64,000 nt of DNA from Bacillus sp. Marseille-P3661 (GTDB lineage: Bacteria > Bacillota > Bacilli > Bacillales > Bacillaceae_J), in assembly GCF_900240995.1 (NCBI RefSeq), contig NZ_LT965953.1, positions 205,302-269,301 of the forward strand, in the 5' to 3' direction. The notes under the pieces are model-generated. The model was given only the letters and a program-made list of their open reading frames with translations. It did no database searches and was not told where the DNA came from. The position numbers were made by a program, and so were the translations under genes. This document shows, piece after piece, positions 19,005 through 28,692 of this stretch (within the stretch, counting starts at the first letter, position 1; every line of letters starts with the position of its first letter).

Positions 19005-19366
19005 GATGGCTCATTCATATCCTAATAAACACGATTGTTCTCATTGTTGTCGCAGGTTATTTTGAATCGTTTTACTTGGAGGATTTAAACTCAGCTATTA
19101 TCACTAGTTTACTTATTTCAGTGTTAAATGTCTTTGTTAAGCCATTTTTAATTTTGTTAACACTGCCAGTAACGATTTTATCTTTCGGGCTGTTTTTAAT
19201 TGTGATCAATGCGATCACGTTAATGATGGCAGATGGCATTATGGGGTCAGCGTTCGAGATTGAAGGCTTTGGTGCGGCTGTACTCGCGGCAATCGTGATT
19301 TCTCTTTTAAATATGTTGATTCAAAAAGTAATTATCGAACCTTTAAGTAAAAAAGACAGTAGATAA
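19001..19366 (+). CDS. yvlD: YvlD-like phage holin family IV membrane protein
   Basis: A 121-residue protein with four predicted membrane helices, of the holin superfamily IV (YvlD) type; conserved motifs include NVFVKPFLILLTLPVTI and NAITLMMADGI. It is the last gene of the envelope-stress operon, overlapping yvlC by four bases (ATGA). Despite the family name there is no phage context, and a role in membrane stress protection is more plausible. A strong terminator follows. Confidence 0.85.
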   Translation: MRWLIHILINTIVLIVVAGYFESFYLEDLNSAIITSLLISVLNVFVKPFLILLTLPVTILSFGLFLIVINAITLMMADGIMGSAFEIEGFGAAVLAAIVISLLNMLIQKVIIEPLSKKDSR

Positions 19367-19406
19367 GATGGCGTTATTTTGTTTATGATTTGTTTTATAT
19401 ATATAA

Positions 19407-19437
19407 AAAGCGGACAGTGCTGTTTACTGTCCGCTTT
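19407..19437. terminator. Bidirectional terminator between yvlD and the plsC-like gene
   Basis: A perfect 12-bp stem AAAGCGGACAGT / ACTGTCCGCTTT with a 7-nt loop, A-rich on one side and T-rich on the other. Confidence 0.9.
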
Positions 19438-19469
19438 GCTATTAAATTCCTGACGATTCTATCATTGCA

Positions 19470-20036
19470 TTAAACTTGTTCTTTCAATTTGCTGATATGC
19501 TCTGCTATTGTTTGACTAATAACTTCATAATCTTTTTCATCGGCAAACGTAATCGGCTTTCCAAAAATAACAGTCGCTTTGCTAAACCACTTTTTACTTG
19601 TTGTACCATGTATGTATGTGGGAACAACAGGTGCACCGCTTTTAGAAACTATAAAACCCACACCTTTTTTAGGTTGTTGCATTTCGCCCGTTTTACTTCT
19701 GGTTCCTTCTATAAACAGCGAGAAAATTTTTCCATCTTTTAATAGCTTTAACGAATGCTTTAGTGATTTTACGTCAGCTTTATCACGGCTAACAGGAAAA
19801 GCGCCCATTTCGGTAATAAGCCAAGCAAATCCCTTGTTCTTAAACAAGCTTTCTTTCGCCATAATATATAGTTTCCGAGGTGTGTGCGTCCCAACAAGTA
19901 ACGAATCCCAATTGCTTTGATGATTCATCGCAATAATAACGCCACCCTCTGGGATATTCTCTTGACCTTTAATCGTCAGACGAAAACGAAAATGAGTAAT
20001 CCAATACACCGTAAACACAATAAATTTATAAACCAT
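19470..20036 (-). CDS. 1-acyl-sn-glycerol-3-phosphate acyltransferase (PlsC family)
   Basis: Membrane-associated acyltransferase that converts lysophosphatidic acid to phosphatidic acid in phospholipid synthesis. The catalytic NHxxxxD motif is NHQSNWD and the glycerol-phosphate-binding motif is FIEGTRS; an N-terminal hydrophobic segment (about residues 2-16) anchors it. ATG 20036 lies behind AAAAGGTGA, giving 188 residues; the open frame continues to ATG 20060 without a ribosome site. It faces away from hprK. The family has several paralogues per genome, so whether this is the main PlsC cannot be told. Confidence 0.85.
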   Translation of the reverse strand: MVYKFIVFTVYWITHFRFRLTIKGQENIPEGGVIIAMNHQSNWDSLLVGTHTPRKLYIMAKESLFKNKGFAWLITEMGAFPVSRDKADVKSLKHSLKLLKDGKIFSLFIEGTRSKTGEMQQPKKGVGFIVSKSGAPVVPTYIHGTTSKKWFSKATVIFGKPITFADEKDYEVISQTIAEHISKLKEQV

Positions 20037-20350
20037 TATTTCACCTTTTCTGTTAAACATTAATTCATTCTAAGTTTGTAAAACTGCAAATACAACAATA
20101 TACTCTTTATATTATCAACTAAAAAGAATTAAATCCATAAATATTAAAATAGTTCAGTATATTTAGTTAAAAGTGGTGCTTTTTCTAAAAAACTAAATGG
20201 CAAATGCAACTGTTATTTCAAGGATAAATAACATTATCGTACTAAAAAATAAATATTCTTCAGTTGATAATAGAAAGGATTATTTCGTGTTTCAAAAAAA
20301 TAATGGTAAAATAAAGGGCAGTATCTCTCATGTTTGGAGGAATTTATGGA

Positions 20351-21286
20351 ATGGTGAAGGTTCGAACGAAGGACATAATTGATAAATTTAAATTAGAACT
20401 AATTTGCGGTGAAGATGGACTCAATCGCCCGATCACAACGAGTGACATTTCACGACCTGGTATCGAAATGGCAGGTTACTTTGAATTTTATCCATCAGAG
20501 CGCATTCAGTTGTTAGGAAAAACAGAACTTTCATTTTTTAATCAGCTTAGTTCTGAAAAACGCCAAGAACGTGCTGAAATGTTATGTACGGATATTACAC
20601 CTGGGGTCATTATATCGCGTGACTTGGATATTCCCTCAGAGTTAATTGAAGCATCAAAGCTTAATGATGTACCAATATTGCGTTCTAAATTTAAAACGAC
20701 GCGGTTATCGAGCCGCCTTACAAACTACTTGGAAAGTATTCTCGCGCCAACAACCGCCATTCATGGTGTACTCGTTGATATCTATGGTATAGGGGTATTG
20801 ATAACAGGTAAAAGTGGTGTTGGTAAAAGTGAAACAGCATTGGATCTTGTTCGGCGTGGCCATCGCCTTGTAGCAGACGATTGTGTGGAGATTCGTCAGG
20901 AAGATTTAGATACATTAGTTGGGAATGCACCTGAATTAATTCAACATTTATTGGAGATCCGTGGGTTAGGAATCATTAATGTGATGACTTTATTTGGTGC
21001 AGGAGCTGTGCGTAATTATAAAAGAATTGGCTTAGTCGTTAACCTAGAGTTATGGGACCAAATGAAAGTATACGACCGCCTAGGGCTTGAGGAAGAAACA
21101 ATGAGGATTATTGATTGCGATATTCCGAAGCTGACTGTTCCGGTAAGACCTGGACGTAACCTTGCTGTTATTATCGAAGTGGCAGCCATGAATTTTAGAC
21201 TAAAACGAATGGGTGTTAATGCAGCGGAGCAATTTTCCAATCGCTTAACAGATGTGATTGAAGATCGCGAGCATGAAGAATTTTAA
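20351..21286 (+). CDS. hprK: HPr kinase/phosphorylase
   Basis: Bifunctional sensor of glycolytic flux that phosphorylates and dephosphorylates Ser46 of HPr and of Crh, thereby controlling CcpA. Walker A GKSGVGKS is at residues 153-160; the family signature [21 protein letters not shown] is intact. ATG 20351 gives 311 residues (310 in B. subtilis) and the sequence MVKVRTKD aligns with its start; the GGAGG site is 11 nt away, a little long. The target Crh is also in this window (40658). It heads the hprK-lgt-yvoD-ppaX-yvoF cluster, but here a 680-bp repeat-bearing gap separates it from lgt. Confidence 0.96.
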   Translation: MVKVRTKDIIDKFKLELICGEDGLNRPITTSDISRPGIEMAGYFEFYPSERIQLLGKTELSFFNQLSSEKRQERAEMLCTDITPGVIISRDLDIPSELIEASKLNDVPILRSKFKTTRLSSRLTNYLESILAPTTAIHGVLVDIYGIGVLITGKSGVGKSETALDLVRRGHRLVADDCVEIRQEDLDTLVGNAPELIQHLLEIRGLGIINVMTLFGAGAVRNYKRIGLVVNLELWDQMKVYDRLGLEEETMRIIDCDIPKLTVPVRPGRNLAVIIEVAAMNFRLKRMGVNAAEQFSNRLTDVIEDREHEEF

Positions 21287-21516
21287 GCTTGCGGTTGTAA
21301 GGGTTGGTATATACATAGATTGAGGTATGCGCTTTTGTTTTAACGTATTGTTTGGTAAAAGGTTTTCATGCTCTAGGCAGATGGGAGTTTGATCATTGGC
21401 GTACTGTTTCACCGTTCTCTCTTCGATGTATTCTGGCAAAATAAAGTGTTAGTTCAAAGGATTACGGGGATTGAAGTTCTTTGCTTTGGGCGGGCGTTTT
21501 TTTTAAGGAAAAAATA

Positions 21517-21700
21517 CCGGACAATGAATTTGTTATTTCGCTCAAAACGGCTTGTTTTTTGAATTTAGAGTACAAATGATTCTCTATTTGCTCAATTTGA
21601 GGGTTTTACCTGGTGATTTTGGCCAAATAAGGTATTCAATGTCCGGTAAAATCAACAAAACCCTCTTTTTAATCAAATAAGGCCTTATATGTCCGCTTAA
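21517..21700. repeat. CCGGACA/TTATT palindromic repeats between hprK and lgt
   Basis: A 22-nt arm starting CCGGACAATGAAT (21517-21538) is inverted at 21625-21646 (ending ATTCAATGTCCGG); a further box AAATAAGGCC...ATGTCCGC lies at 21675-21696. These are the same boxes that build the 203-bp array at 7-8.6 kb and recur near 51.1 kb. No coding potential. Confidence 0.85.
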
Positions 21701-21740
21701 AGCTCGCTGTCTCGTAACGGCATGGGAGGGGGCGCACGCA

Positions 21741-21836
21741 GATTGGCAAGAATACTTATTGCAAGAAATGTTGTGTTGCCTGGCAGGAACTCGTGTGCTT
21801 TACCTTGCAGAAACTAGTGTTGTGTTGCCTTGTTTG
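21741..21836. repeat. Degenerate GCARGAA...GTTGCCT repeats
   Basis: Four imperfect copies of a GCAAGAA/GCAGAAAC core (21746, 21761, 21783, 21807), with GTTGTGTTGCCT repeated twice downstream. Spacing is irregular (15-24 bp). It lies just upstream of lgt, with no recognisable regulatory function. Confidence 0.5.
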
Positions 21837-21967
21837 AAAGCATTGCGTTGTCTGTCGAGCGAAGTTAGGCACCACTACTCATGCATAACGGTGATTTTGA
21901 AAAAAATATCGGATACGAAACTTGGCCCTGTTTTATAGTTATCACTACGAAAAAAGGAAGTGAATAT

Positions 21968-22780
21968 ATGGAAACTGAAATTCAACAGTTGGATCGTGTC
22001 TTTTTAGAATTAGGTCCATTAACGATCTATTGGTATGGTGTCATTATTGCCTTTGGTGCTATTCTTGGCTTATGGTTAGCGACGCGCGAAAGTGTACGCA
22101 GAGGTTTACCAAAAGAAACTTTTGTTGATTTAGTGCTGTATGCAATACCAATTGCCATTTTATCAGCAAGAGCATATTATGTTATTTTCCAATGGGATTA
22201 TTATTCTCAAAATCCAGGGGATATTATTAAGATTTGGGAAGGCGGTATTGCCATCCATGGTGGGCTCATTGGGGCGATTCTAACTGGGTATGTGTTTGCA
22301 AAAAAACGCGGAATATCGTTCTGGAAACTGGCGGATATCGGGGCACCTAGTATTCTCTTAGGGCAAGCAATTGGTCGCTGGGGAAATTTTATGAATCAAG
22401 AAGCACATGGCGCCGAGGTTACCCGAGCTTATTTAGAAGGCTTGCATTTGCCAACATTTATTATTAACCAAATGTATATTGATGGTGTGTATTATCAACC
22501 GACTTTTTTATATGAATCTTTATGGAATTTTGTCGGAGTCGCTATTTTACTAGGCCTTCGAAAAGTTAATTTAAAGCGTGGGGAAATCTTTTTAAGCTAT
22601 GTTATTTGGTACTCAATTGGTCGATTTTTTATCGAAGGCATGCGTACCGATAGCTTAATGTTAACGGAAACGTTAAGGGTAGCTCAGTTTATTTCCATTG
22701 TATTGATTGTACTTGCACTTGTTACATGGTGGGTTCGTCGTTCAAAAGGATATGCGAGCGGCCGTTATTTGGAGCAATAA
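21968..22780 (+). CDS. lgt: Prolipoprotein diacylglyceryl transferase
   Basis: Polytopic membrane enzyme that transfers diacylglycerol to the lipobox cysteine of prolipoproteins, such as the TRAP receptor at 8931. The conserved HGGLIG and [10 protein letters not shown] motifs are present and about seven helices are predicted. ATG 21968 lies behind AAGGAAGTGA and gives 270 residues (269 in B. subtilis); the longer frame from 21881 has no ribosome site. Followed by yvoD after 65 bp. Confidence 0.96.
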   Translation: METEIQQLDRVFLELGPLTIYWYGVIIAFGAILGLWLATRESVRRGLPKETFVDLVLYAIPIAILSARAYYVIFQWDYYSQNPGDIIKIWEGGIAIHGGLIGAILTGYVFAKKRGISFWKLADIGAPSILLGQAIGRWGNFMNQEAHGAEVTRAYLEGLHLPTFIINQMYIDGVYYQPTFLYESLWNFVGVAILLGLRKVNLKRGEIFLSYVIWYSIGRFFIEGMRTDSLMLTETLRVAQFISIVLIVLALVTWWVRRSKGYASGRYLEQ

Positions 22781-22845
22781 TCGTTATCTAACATTTATCT
22801 GAAAGCTAGACAAAAAACATATGTGTTGTTAGAGGGGGAGCGAGC

Positions 22846-23787
22846 TTGGACACTGTTAAACAAGGTTTGAGAGTTGGCTTGCAAACGACGTGGACGTTAG
22901 GGAAAATTATATTTCCGGTCACGTTGTTAGTGACGTTTTTACAATATACACCGGTTTTACCTTGGATCGTTAAAATAATTGAGCCGTTCATGAGCTGGTT
23001 TGGGCTTTCAGGTGATGCAGCAATTCCGTTAGTTTTGGGGAATCTTTTAAACTTGTACGCAGGAATAGGTGCCCTTTTAACGTTAGATTTAACGGTAAAA
23101 GAAGTGTTTATACTAGCAGTAATGCTATCGTTTTCGCATTCTCTTATCATTGAATCGGCAGTAGCTGCCAAAGTAGGCGTGAAAATGTGGGTTGTCCTTG
23201 TGGTCCGCTTATTCTTAGCCATACTCTCTGCTTTTGTCATCAATCTGGTATGGCATGGTGGGAAAGAGTTAGCGCAATATGGCTTCATTTCAAATCAAAC
23301 AGAGGAAGTTTCAGGATTTTTATCGATATTACTACAAGGACTTGAAAAAGCGACGTTGGGCATTGTCCAAATTGCACTTATTGTGATTCCACTCATGATG
23401 CTGATTCAAGTGATGAAGGATTTAAAATGGATTGATAAATTTTCAAAAAAGATGTCTCCTGTTACGAGAGCCTTAGGAATGAAAGAAAATACATCGACAA
23501 CGTTAGTATCGGGCTTTGTGATCGGTCTAGCGTTTGGAGCGGGCGTCATGATTCAAGCAGTTAAGGACGATGGCGTGTCTAAGAAGGATCTGTATTTAGC
23601 GTTTATTTTCTTAGTATCCTGTCATGCAGTAATAGAAGATACATTAATTTTTATTCCACTTGGAATTCCAGTGCTGCCATTGCTGGTCATTCGTTTAGTT
23701 ACGGCAGTGCTGTTAACCGTTGCTGTTGCGTTTGTATGGAATCGAGTGGAGCAAAGTAGTAGAAAGGAAGCGGCATATGAAGGTTGA
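22846..23787 (+). CDS. yvoD: Nucleoside-recognition (Gate) domain membrane protein YvoD
   Basis: A 313-residue membrane protein with two Gate/nucleoside-recognition repeats, similar to SpmA/SpmB-type proteins. About eight helices; polar signatures [25 protein letters not shown] and [12 protein letters not shown] mark the family. TTG 22846 is the start, directly behind GGGGGAG. Substrate unknown. Its end overlaps ppaX by 11 bp, implying coupled translation. Confidence 0.85.
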   Translation: MDTVKQGLRVGLQTTWTLGKIIFPVTLLVTFLQYTPVLPWIVKIIEPFMSWFGLSGDAAIPLVLGNLLNLYAGIGALLTLDLTVKEVFILAVMLSFSHSLIIESAVAAKVGVKMWVVLVVRLFLAILSAFVINLVWHGGKELAQYGFISNQTEEVSGFLSILLQGLEKATLGIVQIALIVIPLMMLIQVMKDLKWIDKFSKKMSPVTRALGMKENTSTTLVSGFVIGLAFGAGVMIQAVKDDGVSKKDLYLAFIFLVSCHAVIEDTLIFIPLGIPVLPLLVIRLVTAVLLTVAVAFVWNRVEQSSRKEAAYEG

Positions 23788-24424
23788 TACACTATTATTT
23801 GATTTAGATGGAACATTAATTGATACAAATAATTTAATTATTACATCGTTTGTACACACATTAGAGCATTATTTTCCTGGTCAATATACGCGTGAAGATG
23901 TTCTCCAATTTATTGGACCAACGCTTTATGAGACTTTTTCAACTTTAAATCCTGAAAAAGCAGAAGAAATGATGCAAGTTTATCGTAAATTTAACCATGA
24001 AAAGCATGATGAATTAGTAACTGAATTTGAAACGGTGTATGATACGATTCAATATTTTCATGAAAAAGGCTATAAGCTTGGAATTGTAACAACAAAAATT
24101 AGAACAACAGTTGAGATGGGACTGCGGCTCACTAAACTTGATCAGTTTTTTGATGTCATCGTAACGCTAGATGATGTAAAACGTGCCAAACCAGATCCAG
24201 AACCTATTCAGCTTGCTATGAAACAATTAAACGCTGTGCCAGAGCATACGATCATGGTTGGTGATAATCATCATGATATTGAAGGTGGAAAAAATGCAGG
24301 TACGTACACGGCCGGTGTTGCTTGGTCTGCCAAAGGACCTGAGTATCTGAAAAGCTACAATCCTGATTTTATGCTAGAAAAAATGTCAGATTTAATTGAG
24401 ATTGTTGGAGGAGACCAAAAGTGA
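23777..24424 (+). CDS. ppaX: Pyrophosphatase PpaX (HAD family)
   Basis: Cytoplasmic HAD phosphatase that hydrolyses the pyrophosphate released when HprK dephosphorylates P-Ser-HPr, pulling that reaction forward. The HAD motif DLDGT contains nucleophile D9 and D11; later motifs are VTTK, the lysine in KRAKPDPEP, and [13 protein letters not shown] 23777 follows AAAGGAAG and gives 215 residues (216 in B. subtilis). The frame extends upstream inside yvoD to 23720 but without a ribosome site. Overlaps yvoF by four bases. Confidence 0.93.
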   Translation: MKVDTLLFDLDGTLIDTNNLIITSFVHTLEHYFPGQYTREDVLQFIGPTLYETFSTLNPEKAEEMMQVYRKFNHEKHDELVTEFETVYDTIQYFHEKGYKLGIVTTKIRTTVEMGLRLTKLDQFFDVIVTLDDVKRAKPDPEPIQLAMKQLNAVPEHTIMVGDNHHDIEGGKNAGTYTAGVAWSAKGPEYLKSYNPDFMLEKMSDLIEIVGGDQK

Positions 24425-24963
24425 GGCGGACGAAAAGGTATAGTGTAACGGAAGCAAATTCATTATGGCATGTGTATAAAACCGTTCCGTTCTGGAAGGT
24501 TGTTAAAAATTTCATCGTCATTCAAGTGGCACGTTACACTCCTTTTTTGCCAATGAAAAATTGGCTTTATCGTACTTTTTTGCGCATGGATGTCGGCAAA
24601 AGCACATCGTTTGCGTTAATGGTTATGCTTGATGTGATGTTTCCGGAAAATATAAAAGTGGGGAACAACACGGTAATCGGCTATAACACGACGATTTTGG
24701 CACATGAGTATTTAATAAAAGAATATCGTTTAGGTGATGTGGTGATTGGCAGCGATGTGATGATCGGTGCCAATTCTACGATACTTCCTGGCGTTGAAAT
24801 CGGCGATGGGGCAATCGTATCTGCCGGAACATTAGTACATAAAGATGTTCCAGCGGGTGCCTTTGTCGGGGGCAATCCAATGCGAATTATTTACACAAAA
24901 GAAGAGATGGAAGAACGTGAAATGCAACAAGAGCGTAAGGGTGAAGTTGAAGTAGGGGTTTAA
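24421..24963 (+). CDS. yvoF: Hexapeptide-repeat acyltransferase YvoF
   Basis: A 180-residue left-handed beta-helix acetyltransferase of the LacA/NodL type; hexapeptide repeats such as [20 protein letters not shown] run from about residue 75 to 155. The N-terminal helix is basic and may touch the membrane. GTG 24421 overlaps the ppaX stop (GTGA) and is behind TTGGAGGAG. The substrate is unknown. It ends the hprK-type operon, and a terminator follows. Confidence 0.85.
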   Translation: MRRTKRYSVTEANSLWHVYKTVPFWKVVKNFIVIQVARYTPFLPMKNWLYRTFLRMDVGKSTSFALMVMLDVMFPENIKVGNNTVIGYNTTILAHEYLIKEYRLGDVVIGSDVMIGANSTILPGVEIGDGAIVSAGTLVHKDVPAGAFVGGNPMRIIYTKEEMEEREMQQERKGEVEVGV

Positions 24964-24977
24964 GTGTTTTTTATATA

Positions 24978-25083
24978 AGCTCGGAGATGTTTAGGCTATC
25001 GGAATTCAGCAGAATGACGATAGAATGTAAAACAGATGTCATCGTTTTGACGTGTTTTACATGATAAACCTCCGGGCTTTTTT
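24978..25083 (+). terminator. Branched terminator after yvoF
   Basis: An outer stem (AGCTCGGAG.TGTTTA with TAAACCTCCGGGCT, one bulge) encloses an inner 10-bp stem ATGTAAAACA / TGTTTTACAT (25025-25062). Six T follow the outer stem. Confidence 0.7.
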
Positions 25084-25157
25084 GTTTTGTATTGGGATAT
25101 TTGTGGTAGTGGGGTAATGAACTAATCGTTACCGACAGCAGGGGTTTTTGTTAGTAG

Positions 25158-26124
25158 TGGTAACGAATAGCGGGGAAACGGGTTTGTATTTGGAATTAAT
25201 TAGGGGGATAGTGCCCTATTCGTACCCGTAAGCGGTGAAATTTGATTGGTAGGGTAACGAATAGGCCGTAATCGTGCCTGGAAACGTTAGTTTTTGTTTG
25301 TAACGGTAATGATAAGGTCGTAATCGTGCCCGAAAGAGGAAGTTTCTGTTTGTAGCGGTAACGAATAGGCAGTAATCGTGCCCGTAAGAGGAAGTTTCTG
25401 TTCGTAACGGTAACGAATAGAGCGTAATCGTGCCCGAAAGAGGAAGTTTTTGCACGTAACGGTAATGAAAAGGTCGTAATCGTGCCCGAAAGAGGAAGTT
25501 TTTGCACGTAACGGTAATGAAAAGGTCGTAATCGTGCCCGAAAGAGGAAGTTTCAGGTCGTAGCGGTAACGAATAGGTAGTAATCGTGCCCGGAAGCGGA
25601 AGTTTCTGTTCGTAGCGGTAACGAATAGGCAGTAATTGTGCCCGTAAGCGGTAGTTTTTGGTCATTACGGTAACGAATAGGCAGTAATCGTGCCCGCTAG
25701 AGGAATTTTTTGTTTGCAGCGGTAACGAATAGAGCGTAATCGTGCCCGCTAGAGGAATTTTTTGTTTGCAACGGTAACGAATAGAGCGTAATCGTGCCCG
25801 CTAGAGGAATTTTTTGTTTGCAGCGGTAACGAATAGAGCGTAATCGTGCCCGCTAGAGGAATTTTTTGTTTGCAGCGGTAACGAATAGAGCGTAATCGTG
25901 CCCGCTAGAGGAATTTTTTGTTTGCAACGGTAACGAATAGAGCGTAATCGTGCCCGCTAGAGGAATTTTTCGTTCGTAACGGTAACGAATAGCGAGAAAA
26001 TGGGTTTCTATTTGGGGTTAATTACCCTATTCGTGCCCGCTAGCGGTAGGTTCTGTTTATAGCGGTAACGAATAGCCCCCAATTGTGCCTTGTAAGTGTC
26101 TATTTCATGCTAGACGGTAACGAA
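25158..26124. repeat. 52-bp tandem array (GGTAACGAATAG...CGTGCCCG)
   Basis: GGTAAYGA recurs at 25253 and then every 52 bp exactly to 25981 (14 steps without a single indel), and again at 26064 and 26116. The flanks 25158-25252 and 25981-26063 are near copies of a longer variant in which GGTAACGAATAG faces CTATTCGTACC, an 11-12-bp hairpin; the inner units keep a decayed version of that pairing. Units near 25700-25980 are almost identical, while those before 25650 are more diverged. Reverse-strand frames stay open only because the unit lacks stops. It lies between the yvoF terminator and the his operon. Confidence 0.95.
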
Positions 26125-26200
26125 TACGATGGTCTTTTCATTCACTTTTATTACGGTTAAACGGCTTTCCGTGACTTCGAATTTAACTACTGCGTTTTTC

Positions 26201-26311
26201 AATCCAAATCCTCAAGTTTCTAATCCAACTTGAGCAATTTCTAGTCCAAATTCACTAGTTTCTAATCCAATATGTCGAATTTTTAATCCAAAATTGATAA
26301 TTCTAAGCCAA
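26201..26311. repeat. 21-bp phased AATCCAA repeats
   Basis: AATCCAA (or AGTCCAA/AAGCCAA) starts at 26201, 26222, 26243, 26264, 26285 and 26305: five steps of 21, 21, 21, 21 and 20 bp. The DNA between copies is not conserved beyond TTTCTA. Directly downstream of the 52-bp array. Confidence 0.85.
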
Positions 26312-26424
26312 GGTGGTAACGGTAGCTTAGAAAGGCAACAGTTGCTATCCTCTATAAAAGCTCTCCACCTTGCATGATATCTCTTTATAGAATAAAGAGC
26401 CGGTTATGATCATGCAAATTTGCC
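26301..26424 (+). other. Possible structured RNA element upstream of the his operon
   Basis: TTCTAAGC (26301-26308) can pair with GCTTAGAA (26325-26332), and the loop sequence AAGGTGG can pair with CCACCTT (26365-26371), an H-type pseudoknot arrangement. Next is a hairpin TGCATGAT / ATCATGCA enclosing CTCTTTAT / ATAAAGAG, then a T-rich stretch. It lies about 450 bp before hisZ. It is not a recognisable T-box: there is no stem I or specifier region. Function is unknown and conservation untested. Confidence 0.35.
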
Positions 26425-26599
26425 CCTAATTTTTTCGACTAACCTCAAGTAATTGCTCATTAATCTATCAATTATCTAATTTTAACTAAAAATTTTGATT
26501 TTTTAATTGACTGATAAGCTAATCAGGAGTAGACTACATAGTATACTTCATTTCATTAGCATATTAGCGAACTAAAGCAAAATACGGAACGCGAAAATG

Positions 26600-26746
26600 C
26601 AAAACACAAACCAAAACACAAACCAAAACACAAACCAAAACACAAACCAAAACACAAACCAAAACACAAACCAAAACACAAACCAAAACACAAACCAAAA
26701 CACAAACCAAAACACAAACCAAAACACAAACCAAAACACAAACCAA
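26600..26746. repeat. 12-bp minisatellite, (AAAACACAAACC)n
   Basis: About twelve perfect tandem copies of a 12-bp unit made only of A and C on the + strand, followed by a decayed tail to 26780. Twelve is a multiple of three, so open frames appear in several phases (an Asn-Thr-Asn-Gln repeat on the + strand), but none has a ribosome binding site. It lies 125 bp upstream of hisZ and is a strong candidate for slippage-driven length variation. Confidence 0.93.
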
Positions 26747-26871
26747 TACGCAATACACAAACCAAAACACAATACACAAAATCCAAAATTAACCTAAACA
26801 AAGGTAAATGCAAAAGGCTTAAATAATGTAAACTAACATATAACAGAAACGAAAAGGTGGGTCCGATTACG

Positions 26872-28059
26872 ATGTCAAAGCTATTTATGTTTGAAAAGCC
26901 ACTAGGAATGCGCGATACGTTGCCAGAGCTGTATGAAACTAAGAAAAAGGTTTCAATGAAAATGGCTGAAGAAATCCAAGCTTGGGGTTATCAGTCGATT
27001 GAAACACCAACATTAGAATATTACGAAACAGTAGGATCAGCATCGGCTATCCAAGATCAACAATTATTTAAATTATTAGATCAACAAGGACATACGCTTG
27101 TGCTACGACCGGACATGACTGCTCCGATCGCACGGGTTGCAGCATCTCGAATGAAGAACGAAGGTTTTCCATTAAGATTAGCATACGACACTAAGGTATT
27201 CCGCGCCCAGCAGCGTGAAGGCGGACGTCCTGCTGAGTTTGAACAAGTTGGGATTGAATTAATCGGTGATCCGACATGCAGTGCAGATGCAGAAGTAATT
27301 GCCTTAATGGTAGCGGTATTAAAGAATGCAGGCTTAAAAGACTTCACAGTGGCGATTGGCCATGTTGGTTTCGTCAACGCACTGTTTGTTGAAATATTAG
27401 GAAATGAAGAGCGTGCTAATACACTGCGCCGCTTTTTATATGAAAAAAATTATGTAGGCTATCGCGAGCATGTTAAAAGCTTACCGCTTTCTTCCATTGA
27501 CCGCCAATTGCTGTTGAACTTATTGCAGCTCCGCGGTGATCAAAAGAAGATTGCTGAAGCACGTGAGGTTACACAAAATAGTACGGCTCGAAAAGCGATT
27601 GAAGAGCTTGATCAATTATGGACGCAATTAGAAAGCTATGGTGTCACAGATCATATTAAAATTGATTTAAACATTGTCAGTCATATGAGCTACTATACAG
27701 GCATTGTGTTTGAAGGCTACGCAGCAAACTTAGGATTTTCATTATGCAATGGTGGTCGTTATGATCAATTGCTTGAGAAATTCAATCGTCCGACACCTGC
27801 AACTGGCTTTGGAATTCGCCTAGATCGCTTTGTTGAGGCATTAGGGGTAGCAGCGGAGGATTCAACACCGCTCTCAGTTATTTTATTCAGTCAAGAAAGA
27901 AGACAAGAAGCCATTCAACTTGCATCTGAAAAACGAAAAGCAGGTGAAAAAGTCGTGCTGCAAGATATTTCAGGTGTAGATGATGTTGACTTATTTACAA
28001 AAAGATATGCAGACGTTTCATATTGTATCGGTAAAGCTGGAAAGGAGAATGGGGTATGA
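26872..28059 (+). CDS. hisZ: ATP phosphoribosyltransferase regulatory subunit HisZ
   Basis: A histidyl-tRNA synthetase paralogue that lacks the anticodon-binding domain; it joins the short HisG to form the active, histidine-inhibited first enzyme of histidine synthesis. Class II synthetase motifs are recognisable ([40 protein letters not shown]). ATG 26872 has AGGTGG upstream and gives 395 residues; the GTG at 26857 overlaps that site. It is the first gene of the hisZGDBHAFI operon and overlaps hisG by four bases. Confidence 0.94.
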   Translation: MSKLFMFEKPLGMRDTLPELYETKKKVSMKMAEEIQAWGYQSIETPTLEYYETVGSASAIQDQQLFKLLDQQGHTLVLRPDMTAPIARVAASRMKNEGFPLRLAYDTKVFRAQQREGGRPAEFEQVGIELIGDPTCSADAEVIALMVAVLKNAGLKDFTVAIGHVGFVNALFVEILGNEERANTLRRFLYEKNYVGYREHVKSLPLSSIDRQLLLNLLQLRGDQKKIAEAREVTQNSTARKAIEELDQLWTQLESYGVTDHIKIDLNIVSHMSYYTGIVFEGYAANLGFSLCNGGRYDQLLEKFNRPTPATGFGIRLDRFVEALGVAAEDSTPLSVILFSQERRQEAIQLASEKRKAGEKVVLQDISGVDDVDLFTKRYADVSYCIGKAGKENGV

Positions 28060-28691
28060 GTTCTACGTTAACAATTGCAATGCCAAAGGGACGGATTTTT
28101 GAAGAAGCAGCAGAGCTGTTACGAAAAGCAAATTATAACCTTCCCCCTGAATTTGATGATAATCGCAAATTAATTATCGATGTACCAGAAGAAAATATGC
28201 GTTTCATCCTAGCAAAACCTATGGATGTTGTCACATATGTGGAACATGGCGTTGCTGATCTTGGCATCGCAGGTAAAGATACAATGCTCGAAGAAGACCG
28301 CGATGTATATGAAGTGCTAGATTTAAAAATTAGTGCTTGCCATTTAGCGGTTGCGGGATTACCTAATACAAAGCTTGGCTCGGTCGCTCCTAAAGTTGCG
28401 ACAAAGTATCCAAAGGTGGCGTCCTCATACTTCCGTGAACAAGGCGAGCAAGTTGAAATTATTAAATTGAACGGTTCGATTGAACTTGCGCCGTTAATTG
28501 GTTTAGCAGAACGGATTGTTGATATTGTTTCAACAGGGCAAACTCTTAAAGAAAACGGCTTAGTGGAGCTTGAACGAATTGTTGATATTACATCGCGCTT
28601 GATCGTTAACCCAGTGAGCTACCGCATGAAAGATCAGTATATCGATGATATGGTTGAAAGGCTATCTACCGTTATTGAAGGAGGAAACTAG
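28056..28691 (+). CDS. hisG: ATP phosphoribosyltransferase catalytic subunit HisG (short form)
   Basis: Catalyses ATP + PRPP to phosphoribosyl-ATP, the committed step of histidine synthesis. At 211 residues it is the short form, which lacks the C-terminal regulatory domain and needs HisZ. Motifs [10 protein letters not shown] and the PRPP-binding [14 protein letters not shown] are present. The ATGA overlap with hisZ indicates coupled translation. Confidence 0.97.
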   Translation: MSSTLTIAMPKGRIFEEAAELLRKANYNLPPEFDDNRKLIIDVPEENMRFILAKPMDVVTYVEHGVADLGIAGKDTMLEEDRDVYEVLDLKISACHLAVAGLPNTKLGSVAPKVATKYPKVASSYFREQGEQVEIIKLNGSIELAPLIGLAERIVDIVSTGQTLKENGLVELERIVDITSRLIVNPVSYRMKDQYIDDMVERLSTVIEGGN

Positions 28692-28692
28692 C

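Noticed and set aside
20197..20382. 61-codon frame before hprK
   Set aside because: AT-rich leader of hprK, overlapping its start in another frame with no ribosome site.
25196..25665. Two long minus-strand reading frames with repeated RARL...HYRY residues
   Set aside because: They are translations of the 52-bp repeat, which lacks stop codons; 52 is not a multiple of three, so the same DNA is read in rotating frames. No ribosome binding site.
26301..26371. T-box riboswitch for the his operon
   Set aside because: AAGGTGGTAACGG resembles the T-box core, but there is no stem I, specifier loop or AGTA-type region upstream, only repeats, and hisZ is 450 bp away.
26597..26797. Asn-Thr-Asn-Gln repeat protein and the opposite-strand Leu-Cys-Phe-Gly frames
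   Set aside because: Open only because the 12-bp unit has no stop in these phases; no ribosome binding site and no other coding signal.
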